A stretch of DNA of 64,000 nt from Paenibacillus taichungensis (GTDB lineage: Bacteria > Bacillota > Bacilli > Paenibacillales > Paenibacillaceae). A program made the position numbers and the translations under genes. The notes below the pieces were generated by a model. That model made no database searches. It saw nothing but the letters and a program-made list of their open reading frames with translations, and was not told the DNA's origin. The stretch lies in NCBI RefSeq assembly GCF_003287275.1, contig NZ_QEVW01000015.1:248001-312000 (forward strand). Direction: 5' to 3'. This document shows, in pieces, positions 34,377-42,068 of the stretch (the first letter of the stretch is position 1; each line of letters begins with the position of its first letter).

Positions 34377-35240
34377 ATGGAACTCTCGGATATCGATATT
34401 ATTCTCGCGGTGGTACGGTCCGGTAAAATCTCACAGGCCGCCAAAGAACTGAATTACGCTCAATCCAACGTCACTACACGTATCAAAAAACTGGAGCAGG
34501 AATATCAGGTGCAGTTGTTCAACCGCTTTCCCAAAGGGGTGGTGCTGACTTCCAAAGGAGAACAGTTTGTCCAGTATGCAACACGCATCCGTGACCTGTT
34601 AAACGATCTGGAGCAGGATATGACTGATCCCGGTGAGCCTTCAGGTACGTTAAAAATCGGGATTGTGGAGACGGCAGCATCCAGCCGATTCATGGAAATT
34701 CTCAATGAATACCAGGTGACCTATCCCGCGGTCTCCATCTCACTTGTTAATGCCACTTCACCCAAAGTCCTTCGCAAGAAAATACAGGAGTATGAGATCG
34801 ACGGTGCTTTTATTAGTGGTGCGTGTGTGAAAGAGGGCCTGAAGGTGGAATATGAAATGCAAGACACGGTGCATATCATCTCCAAACGGATGGACGTTCC
34901 ACCTGAAAGCCTGTGTCAGGTTTCGTGGGTCGTTTTCCCAAAGGGCTGCCCATACCGTGAAATTACGGAGGAATATTTGCAGGAAGAAGGTTTGTCTGCT
35001 CGCAATATGATTGAAGTCAGCACGATGGATAACTTGCTCAGCTGTGTGGAGTCGGGGATTGCTTTTACCATTATGCCTTGCAGCGTTATTCACAAGAAAC
35101 CGGATGAGTTCTCGGTACATGATCTGGCCGAACGATTCACACATACCACAACAACCTTTGTCCGGGGTGAAGATCGATACGTCAGCAGCGCGCTGGATCG
35201 ATTTGTGAAGCTGCTGAATCAGAAGTGTATTACATTTTGA
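34377..35240 (+). CDS. LysR family transcriptional regulator
   Basis: A 287-residue regulator: N-terminal winged helix (DIDIILAVVRSGKISQAAKELNYAQSNVTTRIKKLEQEYQVQLFNR) and a type-II binding-protein-like effector domain (LKIGIVETAASSRFMEILNEYQVTYPAVSISLV). TCAGGAGG precedes the ATG. Similar to the CzcR/YtlI-type subgroup. It is transcribed away from the OYE gene and likely senses a substrate of that enzyme. Confidence 0.88.
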   Translation: MELSDIDIILAVVRSGKISQAAKELNYAQSNVTTRIKKLEQEYQVQLFNRFPKGVVLTSKGEQFVQYATRIRDLLNDLEQDMTDPGEPSGTLKIGIVETAASSRFMEILNEYQVTYPAVSISLVNATSPKVLRKKIQEYEIDGAFISGACVKEGLKVEYEMQDTVHIISKRMDVPPESLCQVSWVVFPKGCPYREITEEYLQEEGLSARNMIEVSTMDNLLSCVESGIAFTIMPCSVIHKKPDEFSVHDLAERFTHTTTTFVRGEDRYVSSALDRFVKLLNQKCITF

Positions 35241-35336
35241 AATATCATTTCGTTCCTCTCGGGTTATAGGATTATTCTAATATTAGCCGAACCATATGAT
35301 GATCTCCTTACAAAAAAACTCTTTAAACTCAAAGAG

Positions 35337-35410
35337 AAGGCAGGCATCCATTGCACTGCACCTCCTCTCTAACAAATGGGGTGCAGTTCACCATGGGGAT
35401 GCCTGCCTTT
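35337..35410. terminator. Extended hairpin between LysR and leucine dehydrogenase genes
   Basis: The outer stem AAGGCAGGCATCC (35337-35349) pairs with 35397-35409; the inner stem ACTGCACC (35355-35362) pairs with GGTGCAGT (35380-35387). It lies between converging genes and is most simply a shared terminator. Confidence 0.6.
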
Positions 35411-35449
35411 AGCTGTTTTACATTTTATTGTAATGTGAATCCTTTAAAT

Positions 35450-36556
35450 TTACCCGCGCAGTCTGCGGGAGCTCAGCGCGTGATGACCATTTTGCAGGAA
35501 CGTGCTACGTGTATTCTTCATCAGTTCAATGCGGCGTTCAGCCAGACGATCCGCAGCAATATACGTTGCGATGCCTTCGGTCCGCGACGTGTCGAAGATT
35601 TTCTCCAGATTATTGTAGATCTCCCCAACCTTGCTCCACGCACGATCTGCGTTATAGCCGTTCAGCTCATCCGCAATATTAATTACGCCACCTGCATTGA
35701 TCACATAGTCGGGTGCGTATACGATTCCCATCTCATGCAGCTTGTCACCATGACGCGGCTCCAGCAGTTGGTTGTTAGCACAGCCTGCCACAACCTTAGC
35801 CTTGAGCAGTTTCAACGTATCGTCATTAATTGTACCTCCCAATGCACATGGAGCATAAATATCACAATCCACTCCAGTAATGTCGGCAGGGTCTACCGCT
35901 TTTGCACCGAATTGATCCACAGCCTGTTTCACGGAATCCTTATGGATATCGGTAACGATCAGATGCGCACCTTCTTCGTACAAATATTTACACAGACGCA
36001 TCGCCACGTTGCCCACACCCTGTACAGCTACAGTTTTGCCTTCCAGCAGATCTGTGCCGAATGCTTCCTTCGCCGCGGCCTTCATGCCCTGATATACGCC
36101 ATAGGCTGTTGCCGGGGAAGGATTGCCGGAGGAGCCGTAGCTTGGCGATATGCCTGTAACATAGTCGGTTTCCTGATAGATCAGATTCATATCTTCTTCT
36201 GTCGTTCCCACATCCTCTGCAGTGACATAACGCCCGTTCAGTCCCTGAATGTATCGGCCAAAGGCCCGGAACATCGCTTCATTTTTATCACGGCGCGGAT
36301 CCCCGATAATTACGGCTTTGCCTCCGCCCAGATTCAGTCCGGATACAGCATGTTTATATGTCATTCCCCGCGCAAGGCGCAAGGCATCTTCAATGGCAGC
36401 TTCCTCAGAAGCATAGGTCCACATCCGTGTGCCTCCCAGCGCAGGACCGAGTGTTGTATCGTGAATAGCAATAATTGCTTTTAAACCAGAGGCTCTATCC
36501 TGGCACAGTACCAGTTCCTCATAATCGTGATGTTCCATTGCTTCAAACCAGCTCAT
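35450..36556 (-). CDS. ldh: Leucine dehydrogenase
   Basis: A 368-residue amino-acid dehydrogenase that deaminates leucine, valine and isoleucine to 2-oxo acids with NAD. The catalytic lysine motif GLNLGGGKAVIIGDP, TAEDVGTTEEDMNLI, and the NAD fold (KTVAVQGVGNVAMRLCKYL) are present. GGAGGAG precedes the ATG. It feeds branched-chain acyl-CoA for iso and anteiso fatty acids, which Paenibacillus uses heavily. In many bacilli it sits in a bkd operon; here it is alone. Also called bcd or yqiT. Confidence 0.92.
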   Translation of the reverse strand: MSWFEAMEHHDYEELVLCQDRASGLKAIIAIHDTTLGPALGGTRMWTYASEEAAIEDALRLARGMTYKHAVSGLNLGGGKAVIIGDPRRDKNEAMFRAFGRYIQGLNGRYVTAEDVGTTEEDMNLIYQETDYVTGISPSYGSSGNPSPATAYGVYQGMKAAAKEAFGTDLLEGKTVAVQGVGNVAMRLCKYLYEEGAHLIVTDIHKDSVKQAVDQFGAKAVDPADITGVDCDIYAPCALGGTINDDTLKLLKAKVVAGCANNQLLEPRHGDKLHEMGIVYAPDYVINAGGVINIADELNGYNADRAWSKVGEIYNNLEKIFDTSRTEGIATYIAADRLAERRIELMKNTRSTFLQNGHHALSSRRLRG

Positions 36557-36623
36557 GTGTTAACCGTCTCCTCCAACCATTTTTGCGATCAAATCGCCTT
36601 CTTCAGTTCGTCTTCCATCCTCT

Positions 36624-36653
36624 ATTGTACCCATGATTATCAAGTTTGTGCAA
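36624..36653 (-). promoter_or_regulatory. Candidate sigma-A promoter of leucine dehydrogenase
   Basis: On the minus strand: TTGCAC, 18 bases, TACAAT, about 68 bases before the start codon. Confidence 0.5.
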
Positions 36654-36753
36654 AACCACATCACGATGTAACAAAAAGACCTTTCTCTCTTCACAGGGAA
36701 AAAGGTTCATTTACTCCAGCATGGAATCGGTAAAAAAATCTAGCAACGAGTGA

Positions 36754-37383
36754 TCATGGCAAAGTTTCAACCACGTTGATGGGATGCAGATCCCCACCCA
36801 CGGCGAACGAAGCTTGACCAGTCTCTTCCGAGACAACCAGCACAACCGCATCCGTCAGCTCACTCAATCCAAGAGCAGCCCTATGCCTTGTGCCAATCTT
36901 CCGTTCATGTGCAATGGCCTGTGACAAAGGCAATACATTGCCCGCGGATACTATCTGATTGCCCCGAATCAGCACTGCCCCATCATGCAGAGGTGCACCC
37001 GGTATAAACAGCGATTCCAGCAATGCATGAGTGACTCTGGCATCCACTGCAACCCCTGAGTGGATAATCGGTTCAAGCGGTATTTCCCGTTCAATTACAA
37101 TGAGCGCACCATATCTGCGATCCGACAAATGCTGTACACTGGCAGTCAGCTCGGCAAATTTCTCCGTGAAGGGAGACAGATAACAATCCAGATAAAAGGA
37201 AGACGCCAGTACCTCGATCTGCTTGATCTCGGCCCGAATCTCCGCAAATTGACCCAGCAGACACACACTGTCATGATCAAAGGTAGACAACGTCTGGTTC
37301 ATTCGATCTGCCACACGATGAAGATCTCCTTTGAGTTTCTGTCTCATGGTCGAGCTGTCGCAGTCTGCTTGCCGATTCATCAT
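36754..37383 (-). CDS. cdaS: Diadenylate cyclase, CdaS-like
   Basis: A 209-residue soluble protein. The N-terminal 65 residues are two helices as in the YojJ/CdaS autoinhibitory domain. The DisA_N catalytic domain has YGALIVIERE, the DGA motif (GAPLHDGAVLIRGNQI) and the RHR motif (KIGTRHRAALGLSELTDAVVLVVSEETG). It joins two ATP to make c-di-AMP. No membrane helix, unlike CdaA, and no DNA-binding part, unlike DisA. GAGGAGG precedes the ATG at 37383. In B. subtilis CdaS works during sporulation and germination. Confidence 0.88.
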   Translation of the reverse strand: MMNRQADCDSSTMRQKLKGDLHRVADRMNQTLSTFDHDSVCLLGQFAEIRAEIKQIEVLASSFYLDCYLSPFTEKFAELTASVQHLSDRRYGALIVIEREIPLEPIIHSGVAVDARVTHALLESLFIPGAPLHDGAVLIRGNQIVSAGNVLPLSQAIAHERKIGTRHRAALGLSELTDAVVLVVSEETGQASFAVGGDLHPINVVETLP

Positions 37384-37469
37384 GGTCTTCCTCCTCACCT
37401 TGGCATCTCACTCAACATTCATAATTACCCATACGTTTCCCTCTGCTCCGGGCATTTATACAAAATAAA

Positions 37470-37496
37470 GCCTATCCGCAACGATTGCGGACAGGC
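37470..37496 (-). terminator. Terminator after the secreted OB-fold protein
   Basis: GCCTGTCCGCAA pairs with TTGCGGATAGGC (one mismatch) around a three-base loop, followed by TTTATTTT on the minus strand. Confidence 0.75.
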
Positions 37497-37528
37497 CGAT
37501 TTTCCGTATATTTCCCTTACTGCTTATC

Positions 37529-39091
37529 TTACTGCGCTTTGCCGTACGAACCTGTCTTAAACGTTGTAGGATCATACCATTTGTAGCCTGCAGCAGGTGT
37601 AGCCCATGGCTCGGTTTGCGGCTCGGTGGAAGAAGCCGGCGCTTCAATCGCGAGCAGACTTGTCGGCGTATCCAATGTCAGTCCAGACACCTGAGACAGA
37701 CTTGTGTAGCTTTCTTTTACTGCAAGCCATTTCACGGTATTCACAAGGAATACACCGTCATTCACTTCTTTGAAGCCATCATACGTTGTTTTGGCAGCGC
37801 CTGTTTCTTCACGTAGATATTTTGGCGTTGCATCCTCAACAGGTGAGGAGTCACCGATAAATGCTGCTTTACCTGCCCCCACCTTGGCGATCGCTGCATA
37901 GGCTCCTTCCGCTCGTCCGCCGCCATTGTATACGCCCTGATCTACCGCGTTGCCCCATTTGGATACACCACTAGGCACATACACCAGACCTTTGGCTTTG
38001 CTCGGGTCAATAATGGCGAGTGTGGAGCCTGCATGCATAGCCACTGCGCTCACTCCAGTTGTAATGCCGAACGACTGCGAAGGTGCAACGATATCCGTTG
38101 CATTAACGTCACCCAGTGCATTGTAGCGGAAACGAATACCGAAGTTGGATGCCAACCAGTCTGAACTGGTCACGCCTTGCATGGCTGGAGATTCGGCTTC
38201 TGCTGACGACATGCCTTTGGCTGGATTCAAGAATGCACCCCGGCGATAGCCGTTGAATACTTCAGAGGAATCCCAGCGGTTTTTGTTCCGGTCTGCGTTA
38301 TAGTGGTCGGCAATGAAGAAGACACTGCCACCATTCTGTACATATTGCAGCAGCGCAGCCTGCTCTGTCGCTTTGAAAGGCACGTTCGCTTCGCCGATAA
38401 CGAAGACATCATAATCTTTCAATTTATTAAAGGTGAAGGCTTGCTCACCGAAGGTATACGGGATGCTGCGATTCAGCTGATCCACGGTAAAGCCTGCGTT
38501 TCGCAAACCATTCGCAAAGTCCGAAAATGCCCCATCTATAACCCAGTCCGCAGCCCCGGCTGTCTGAGCATGCGTGTTGTCGAACAATACTTTCTTCCCT
38601 GTGCCATCTGGCAGCGTTGTGCCTGGATCAGGATCAGGATTGGTTGTTCCAGAGGAGAGTGTAATTGAGGTAGGATTCTTAACTCCGGCATAACTGTTAT
38701 ATGCGCCAAGCGTTCCGGTTACGATAACCTTCTGCCCCACAAGATTCGGGTTGGAAGCCAGCCCATATTGCGAGCGGTACGACGCTGGAATCTGCACGTC
38801 AAGCAGTTTCGCGTTCGTCTTCTCTGTCGCTGAATCTGCAATCAGGAAGTTGAAATCATTGGCGTAAGGAGATGTAAACTTGGCTGTAAGCGAGCCGGTG
38901 GCATGTCCAACAATATATCCTTCCACCGTTGCCGTTGCTCCGCCACTCTGGGCAGCGATGGCCTGCGATACCGTAATAGGTGCTGCAGCGGCCTGTACCG
39001 GACCTTGTGAACCAGGTTGAAGCAATGCCGTCGCCATCATGATGAAGATCAGGAATCCCCCGATCCAATGCTGCCATATCGCTTTCTTCAT
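37529..39091 (-). CDS. Secreted protein with YhcR-type OB-fold and GATase-like domain
   Basis: A 520-residue exported protein: signal peptide of about 35 residues ending VQAAAA. Residues about 38-150 form a DUF6359/YhcR-like OB-fold (ITVSQAIAAQSGGATATVEGYIVGHATGS and LVGQKVIVTGTLGAYNSYAGVKNPTSI). A short Pro/Asp/Gly linker follows, then about 300 residues with a DUF4350/ThuA-like flavodoxin fold (KKVLFDNTHAQTAGAADWVIDGAFSDFANGLRNAGFTVDQL, DVFVIGEANVPF, GGSVFFIADHYNADRN). GAGGAGGAGAAGG precedes the ATG at 39091. Often labelled endonuclease or DNA-binding protein because of the YhcR-like part, but no nuclease motif is visible. Confidence 0.7.
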   Translation of the reverse strand: MKKAIWQHWIGGFLIFIMMATALLQPGSQGPVQAAAAPITVSQAIAAQSGGATATVEGYIVGHATGSLTAKFTSPYANDFNFLIADSATEKTNAKLLDVQIPASYRSQYGLASNPNLVGQKVIVTGTLGAYNSYAGVKNPTSITLSSGTTNPDPDPGTTLPDGTGKKVLFDNTHAQTAGAADWVIDGAFSDFANGLRNAGFTVDQLNRSIPYTFGEQAFTFNKLKDYDVFVIGEANVPFKATEQAALLQYVQNGGSVFFIADHYNADRNKNRWDSSEVFNGYRRGAFLNPAKGMSSAEAESPAMQGVTSSDWLASNFGIRFRYNALGDVNATDIVAPSQSFGITTGVSAVAMHAGSTLAIIDPSKAKGLVYVPSGVSKWGNAVDQGVYNGGGRAEGAYAAIAKVGAGKAAFIGDSSPVEDATPKYLREETGAAKTTYDGFKEVNDGVFLVNTVKWLAVKESYTSLSQVSGLTLDTPTSLLAIEAPASSTEPQTEPWATPAAGYKWYDPTTFKTGSYGKAQ

Positions 39092-39260
39092 ACTTGCCTT
39101 CTCCTCCTCATAATTACCTGATAATGGGTTATCCACCTTTAATTTAATCGTTCATATGATGAATTCCTCTTTCTTTTTGTAAAATGTTTGCAAAAACTTT
39201 TGGAAATTCCACCAATTGCCCATACTGGTTAACAAAAGTATCCCAAAGGAGACCTGTATC

Positions 39261-39551
39261 ATGAAGTTTCTATTTCTTCTACTCCTACTGATTGTTCCAC
39301 TCATTATGGTTTTTGTTGCGATTCGCTCCCGGATGGTGACCCGCATTTTCCATGTACTTGCCCTGTTATGTTTCTATAGTGCTGCCACTGTCATTGCCGG
39401 TGATGTGTACGCAACGAATGCCCATATGACAACATTCACCACAGAAATTCACCATTTCCTGTTAAATCGATGGTTCCTTTATCCGTCTGCATACCTGGGT
39501 GTGTACGTTCCCTATCTGCTGTGGATGAGCCTTTTTTCGAAAAAAAGTTGA
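39261..39551 (+). CDS. Small membrane protein of unknown function
   Basis: A 96-residue protein with three likely membrane helices (residues 2-22, 28-48 and 75-92). AAAGGAG precedes the ATG at 39261. No family is recognised. It is followed by the iron-regulated small gene, but a separate promoter lies between them. Confidence 0.6.
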   Translation: MKFLFLLLLLIVPLIMVFVAIRSRMVTRIFHVLALLCFYSAATVIAGDVYATNAHMTTFTTEIHHFLLNRWFLYPSAYLGVYVPYLLWMSLFSKKS

Positions 39552-39590
39552 GTACATTCGAGCCTTGGCATTGCATTTTGCCATCGTTCA

Positions 39591-39619
39591 TTGCATAATG
39601 ATAATATAACTGTGATAAT
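39591..39619 (+). promoter_or_regulatory. Promoter of the 51-residue protein gene
   Basis: TTGCAT, 17 bases, GATAAT. The -10 hexamer is inside the Fur box, so bound Fur would block RNA polymerase. Confidence 0.6.
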
Positions 39620-39630
39620 GATTATCATTC
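39613..39630. promoter_or_regulatory. Fur box
   Basis: TGATAATGATTATCATTC matches the classical GATAAT-type Fur site as a near-perfect inverted repeat, 75 bases before the small gene. Confidence 0.8.
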
Positions 39631-39704
39631 TTGAGCCTGTCTCAAGTCTTCTGTCTACTGTACATGACTTAACGATTTTATAGATAAAGGGGAACGAACA
39701 TCGA

Positions 39705-39860
39705 ATGAATACAACTCTGCAAAAGGCTGATCTGCAGCTTGACGATTATTTGGATCTTCTGAACCTGGCAACCAACCTGGGTGACACCAAATGGCAAAAG
39801 GAAATTATCCGCAAGCTGGCTTATACTTATCCCGCAGTTGAATGTAAACAACCACAATAG
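39705..39860 (+). CDS. 51-residue protein under Fur control
   Basis: MNTTLQKADLQLDDYLDLLN, then LATNLGDTKWQKEIIRKLAY and a short tail (TYPAVECKQPQ). It is too short for usual gene callers, but AAAGGGG lies before the ATG and a promoter with Fur box stands upstream. The product is acidic, helical and cytoplasmic, with one Cys near the end. I do not recognise it. Iron-starvation small proteins such as FbpA-C of B. subtilis, which assist the FsrA sRNA, are a possible functional analogy only. A terminator follows. Confidence 0.72.
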   Translation: MNTTLQKADLQLDDYLDLLNLATNLGDTKWQKEIIRKLAYTYPAVECKQPQ

Positions 39861-39875
39861 CATGCTTATACTTAC

Positions 39876-39923
39876 ATAGCTCGTAACCCATTCTTTACAT
39901 GAATCGGTTATTGGGCTATTTTT
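39876..39923 (+). terminator. Terminator after the 51-residue protein gene
   Basis: ATAGC and TAACC pair with GGTTA and GGCTAT in an interrupted stem, followed by a T run. The rest of the 318-bp gap to the acetyltransferase is repeat copy D. Confidence 0.6.
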
Positions 39924-39930
39924 GTTTTAC

Positions 39931-40163
39931 TATATAATTGAACTTAACATTTACACGAGAAACGGAGAGGACAGAAATAACCTGAAGAAGCGGAGCTAAA
40001 AGCTTTCTAAAAGAAAGCTGCATCGAAAGCATACACTTCGCCTTTATCCCCGGATTTCCCCCTTTAAATAAGGGATTCAAAAAAAATCTGGGGATAACAG
40101 CGATCGGAAGGTTGTTCTGTCATCGGAGTGGCAAGTGTAAATATTCTTTAGTTCAATTTATAT
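39931..40163 (+). repeat. Dispersed inverted-repeat element, copy D (long form)
   Basis: A 233-bp element with both ends intact: TATATAATTGAAC on the left, and GTGTAAATATTC, then TTTAGTTCAATTTATAT on the right. It contains the AAAGCTTTC/GAAAGCT hairpin and both nested inverted repeats. Its right end abuts the GGGAGGG ribosome site of the acetyltransferase, so it makes up the entire leader of that gene or its promoter region. Confidence 0.9.
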
Positions 40164-40178
40164 TGGGAGGGAATAGCG

Positions 40179-40709
40179 ATGCAATTGGAGACCGAACGAC
40201 TCATTATCCGGGATATTCTGGAGACAGACTGGGAGAGCATACATAACTACACATCCATGACAGAAGTTACTCAGCATACGGCATGGGGACCGAATACAGA
40301 AGAAGATACGCGAGATTATGTGGAATTTGTGCTAAATTCACAGCAAACACAACCACGAGAGGGCTTCGAACTGGCGATATGCTTGAAAAAGGAGGGCATC
40401 CTGATCGGTGGTGTTGGCCTTCACATCGAAAAGACAAACGCAGAAATCGGTTATGTGCTCAATCCCGTTTATCAGGGAAAAGGGTATGCTGCCGAAGCAG
40501 CCCGAGCCATGCTTGGCTTTGGCTTCAATACACTTGGCGTACACCGCATTTACGCGAAATGTCGCCCGAACAACAAGGCTTCAGAGAACGTTATGCAAAA
40601 GATAGGTATGCAGCGTGAAGGTTTGATGCGAGAGCATTGGTTTTATAAAGGGGAATATCATGATTCGTGTCTATATTCGATTCTAGCAAAGGAATATATA
40701 GGTGAGTGA
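40179..40709 (+). CDS. GNAT family N-acetyltransferase (RimJ/RimL-like)
   Basis: A 176-residue acetyltransferase. It has LETERLIIRDILETDWESIHNY, the core IGYVLNPVYQGKGYAAEAARAMLGFGFNTLGVHRIYAKCRPNNKASENVMQKIGMQREGLMREH, and the acetyl-CoA loop QGKGYA. GGGAGGG precedes the ATG. It transfers acetyl to an N-terminal or small-molecule amine; the acceptor is unknown. Repeat copy D is immediately upstream and a hairpin downstream. Confidence 0.88.
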   Translation: MQLETERLIIRDILETDWESIHNYTSMTEVTQHTAWGPNTEEDTRDYVEFVLNSQQTQPREGFELAICLKKEGILIGGVGLHIEKTNAEIGYVLNPVYQGKGYAAEAARAMLGFGFNTLGVHRIYAKCRPNNKASENVMQKIGMQREGLMREHWFYKGEYHDSCLYSILAKEYIGE

Positions 40710-40726
40710 TGAATTCCTGATATGAT

Positions 40727-40753
40727 GCAGGAGGGCGTTAACGGGCCCTCCTT
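40727..40753 (+). terminator. Terminator after the acetyltransferase
   Basis: AGGAGGGC pairs with GGCCCTCCT around a short loop, followed by TTTA. Confidence 0.6.
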
Positions 40754-40812
40754 TACATCCTATACTAGCTATCTTGGATGAGAACCGCTAACCGCAAGCC
40801 CTCCATCACGCC

Positions 40813-40852
40813 AAAAAAGCTGATCCCGAGTAAATCGGACTTCAGCTTTTTT
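40813..40852. terminator. Bidirectional terminator before fnr
   Basis: AAAAAAGCTGA pairs with TCAGCTTTTTT around a loop that contains CCGA/TCGG. A and T runs make it usable on both strands; it ends the minus-strand fnr gene. Confidence 0.75.
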
Positions 40853-40913
40853 GAATTCTCCGTAACGACCCCAATCGCCCATCGAAGGTACCACCCTATT
40901 CAACTTGCTTTCA

Positions 40914-41696
40914 TTACAATCGGCACAACTCTACCGGGCAGCTTGGAAATGTAGGACAACCGCACATGCAGCGCAAGGCTGCCAGGTCACGAATCATCAG
41001 CTTTCCATCCACGGTGTCCAGCGTCCCCTGTTCTTTCCAGGCTCCCAACATGCGCGTTACACTCTCCCGCGTGGCACCAATCATTTCCGACAACTCGGTA
41101 TGATTCAGCTTCATGTCGAGCACGATGCCATCCGGCGTAATTCTGCCATACGAGTTGCTGGCACGAATGAGCGTCGATGCGAGTGCACCTGCCTTGCCAT
41201 AGAGCAAGAGATCACGGAAACGCGACTGGGTGATACGTTGGGCGAGCGCCATCCATTGCAGGAATTTCAAGGCAAGGTCACCGTGTTTGCTGAGCACACT
41301 TTCCAAGTCGCTGAGCGAGATGATCCCGAGCTCCCCTTTTTCTGCCATCTCAGCACTGTAGCTATGGGATAATCCGCCGATGCCGCCAAACTCTCCAATC
41401 AGATCCCCGGTTTGCTGAATCGATAAAATGATTTCTTTCCCATCCTCAGTCGACTTGGTCAGCTTCACTCTTCCCGAGCGAATGTAGTACAAGTATCCGG
41501 CTTCATCGCCTTCCAGAAAGAGACTGTACCCCGACTTTACCCGTTTAGGCTGCATCTTTGCCTCGATCAAGCCCCATTGTTCAGCTGTCACGAACGAAAG
41601 GATTCCACCTGTCTCCCGTGTCATCTTGCTCGCCTCCGTCTGTTCTTGTTGTGTCGCCTGGGTTGTTCTTTCTGTGAATACCGTACCCATTACCAT
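40914..41696 (-). CDS. fnr: Fnr-type oxygen-sensing regulator with C-terminal cysteine cluster
   Basis: A 260-residue Crp/Fnr regulator: N-terminal cyclic-nucleotide-like beta roll (GYSLFLEGDEAGYLYYIRSGRVKLTKSTEDGKEIILSI) and a winged helix with MKLNHTELSEMIGATRESVTRMLGAWKEQG. The tail CMCGCPTFPSCPVELC has five Cys; Bacillus Fnr holds its iron-sulfur cluster with C-terminal Cys, unlike E. coli Fnr, which uses N-terminal ones. GAGGGGG precedes two possible ATGs (41696 and 41690). It turns on anaerobic genes. A TGTGA/TCACA site lies in its own upstream region. Confidence 0.82.
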   Translation of the reverse strand: MVMGTVFTERTTQATQQEQTEASKMTRETGGILSFVTAEQWGLIEAKMQPKRVKSGYSLFLEGDEAGYLYYIRSGRVKLTKSTEDGKEIILSIQQTGDLIGEFGGIGGLSHSYSAEMAEKGELGIISLSDLESVLSKHGDLALKFLQWMALAQRITQSRFRDLLLYGKAGALASTLIRASNSYGRITPDGIVLDMKLNHTELSEMIGATRESVTRMLGAWKEQGTLDTVDGKLMIRDLAALRCMCGCPTFPSCPVELCRL

Positions 41697-41798
41697 CGTC
41701 CCCCTCGGTGTTTCCTTATGTATCCATCATATCGCGAATTTAGCGTGGAGGTTATCGGGGGATCACCTGAACCTCACCGGGAAACTCCCTGAATTTGC

Positions 41799-41814
41799 TG
41801 TGAGATAAATCACA
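41799..41814. promoter_or_regulatory. Fnr-type binding site
   Basis: TGTGA, GATAAA, TCACA: a perfect match to the TGTGA-N6-TCACA form, in the 372-bp gap between divergent fnr and the GAF gene. The rest of the gap shows a possible TACAAT -10 box at 41954-41959. Confidence 0.75.
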
Positions 41815-42068
41815 CTTAAGAGGTACCTTTAAGGCTCCGCAATTAAAAAAAGCCTTGCTGTTCCTGGCCTGAATGCCTGTCCATACATAGGATCAGCAAA
41901 TTGTAGAACGGAAATAGGGGTTTTCCCTGAATTACAACACGGAAGAAAGGGGCTACAATAGAAGCAGTGGCGAAATACCCTTATTTTAAGATGTTCCCTG
42001 ACCACAGGTTAACGATATTGAATACACCGTAACGTACAGTATGATTCCAAAAAAGGAAGTGTCCTCTC

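Noticed and set aside
35351..36484. 377-codon plus-strand frame opposite leucine dehydrogenase
   Set aside because: A shadow frame rich in Cys, His and Ile; the opposite strand encodes a full leucine dehydrogenase.
39931..40163. Insertion sequence with transposase
   Set aside because: The element is only about 230 bp and has no reading frame; at most it is a non-autonomous derivative.
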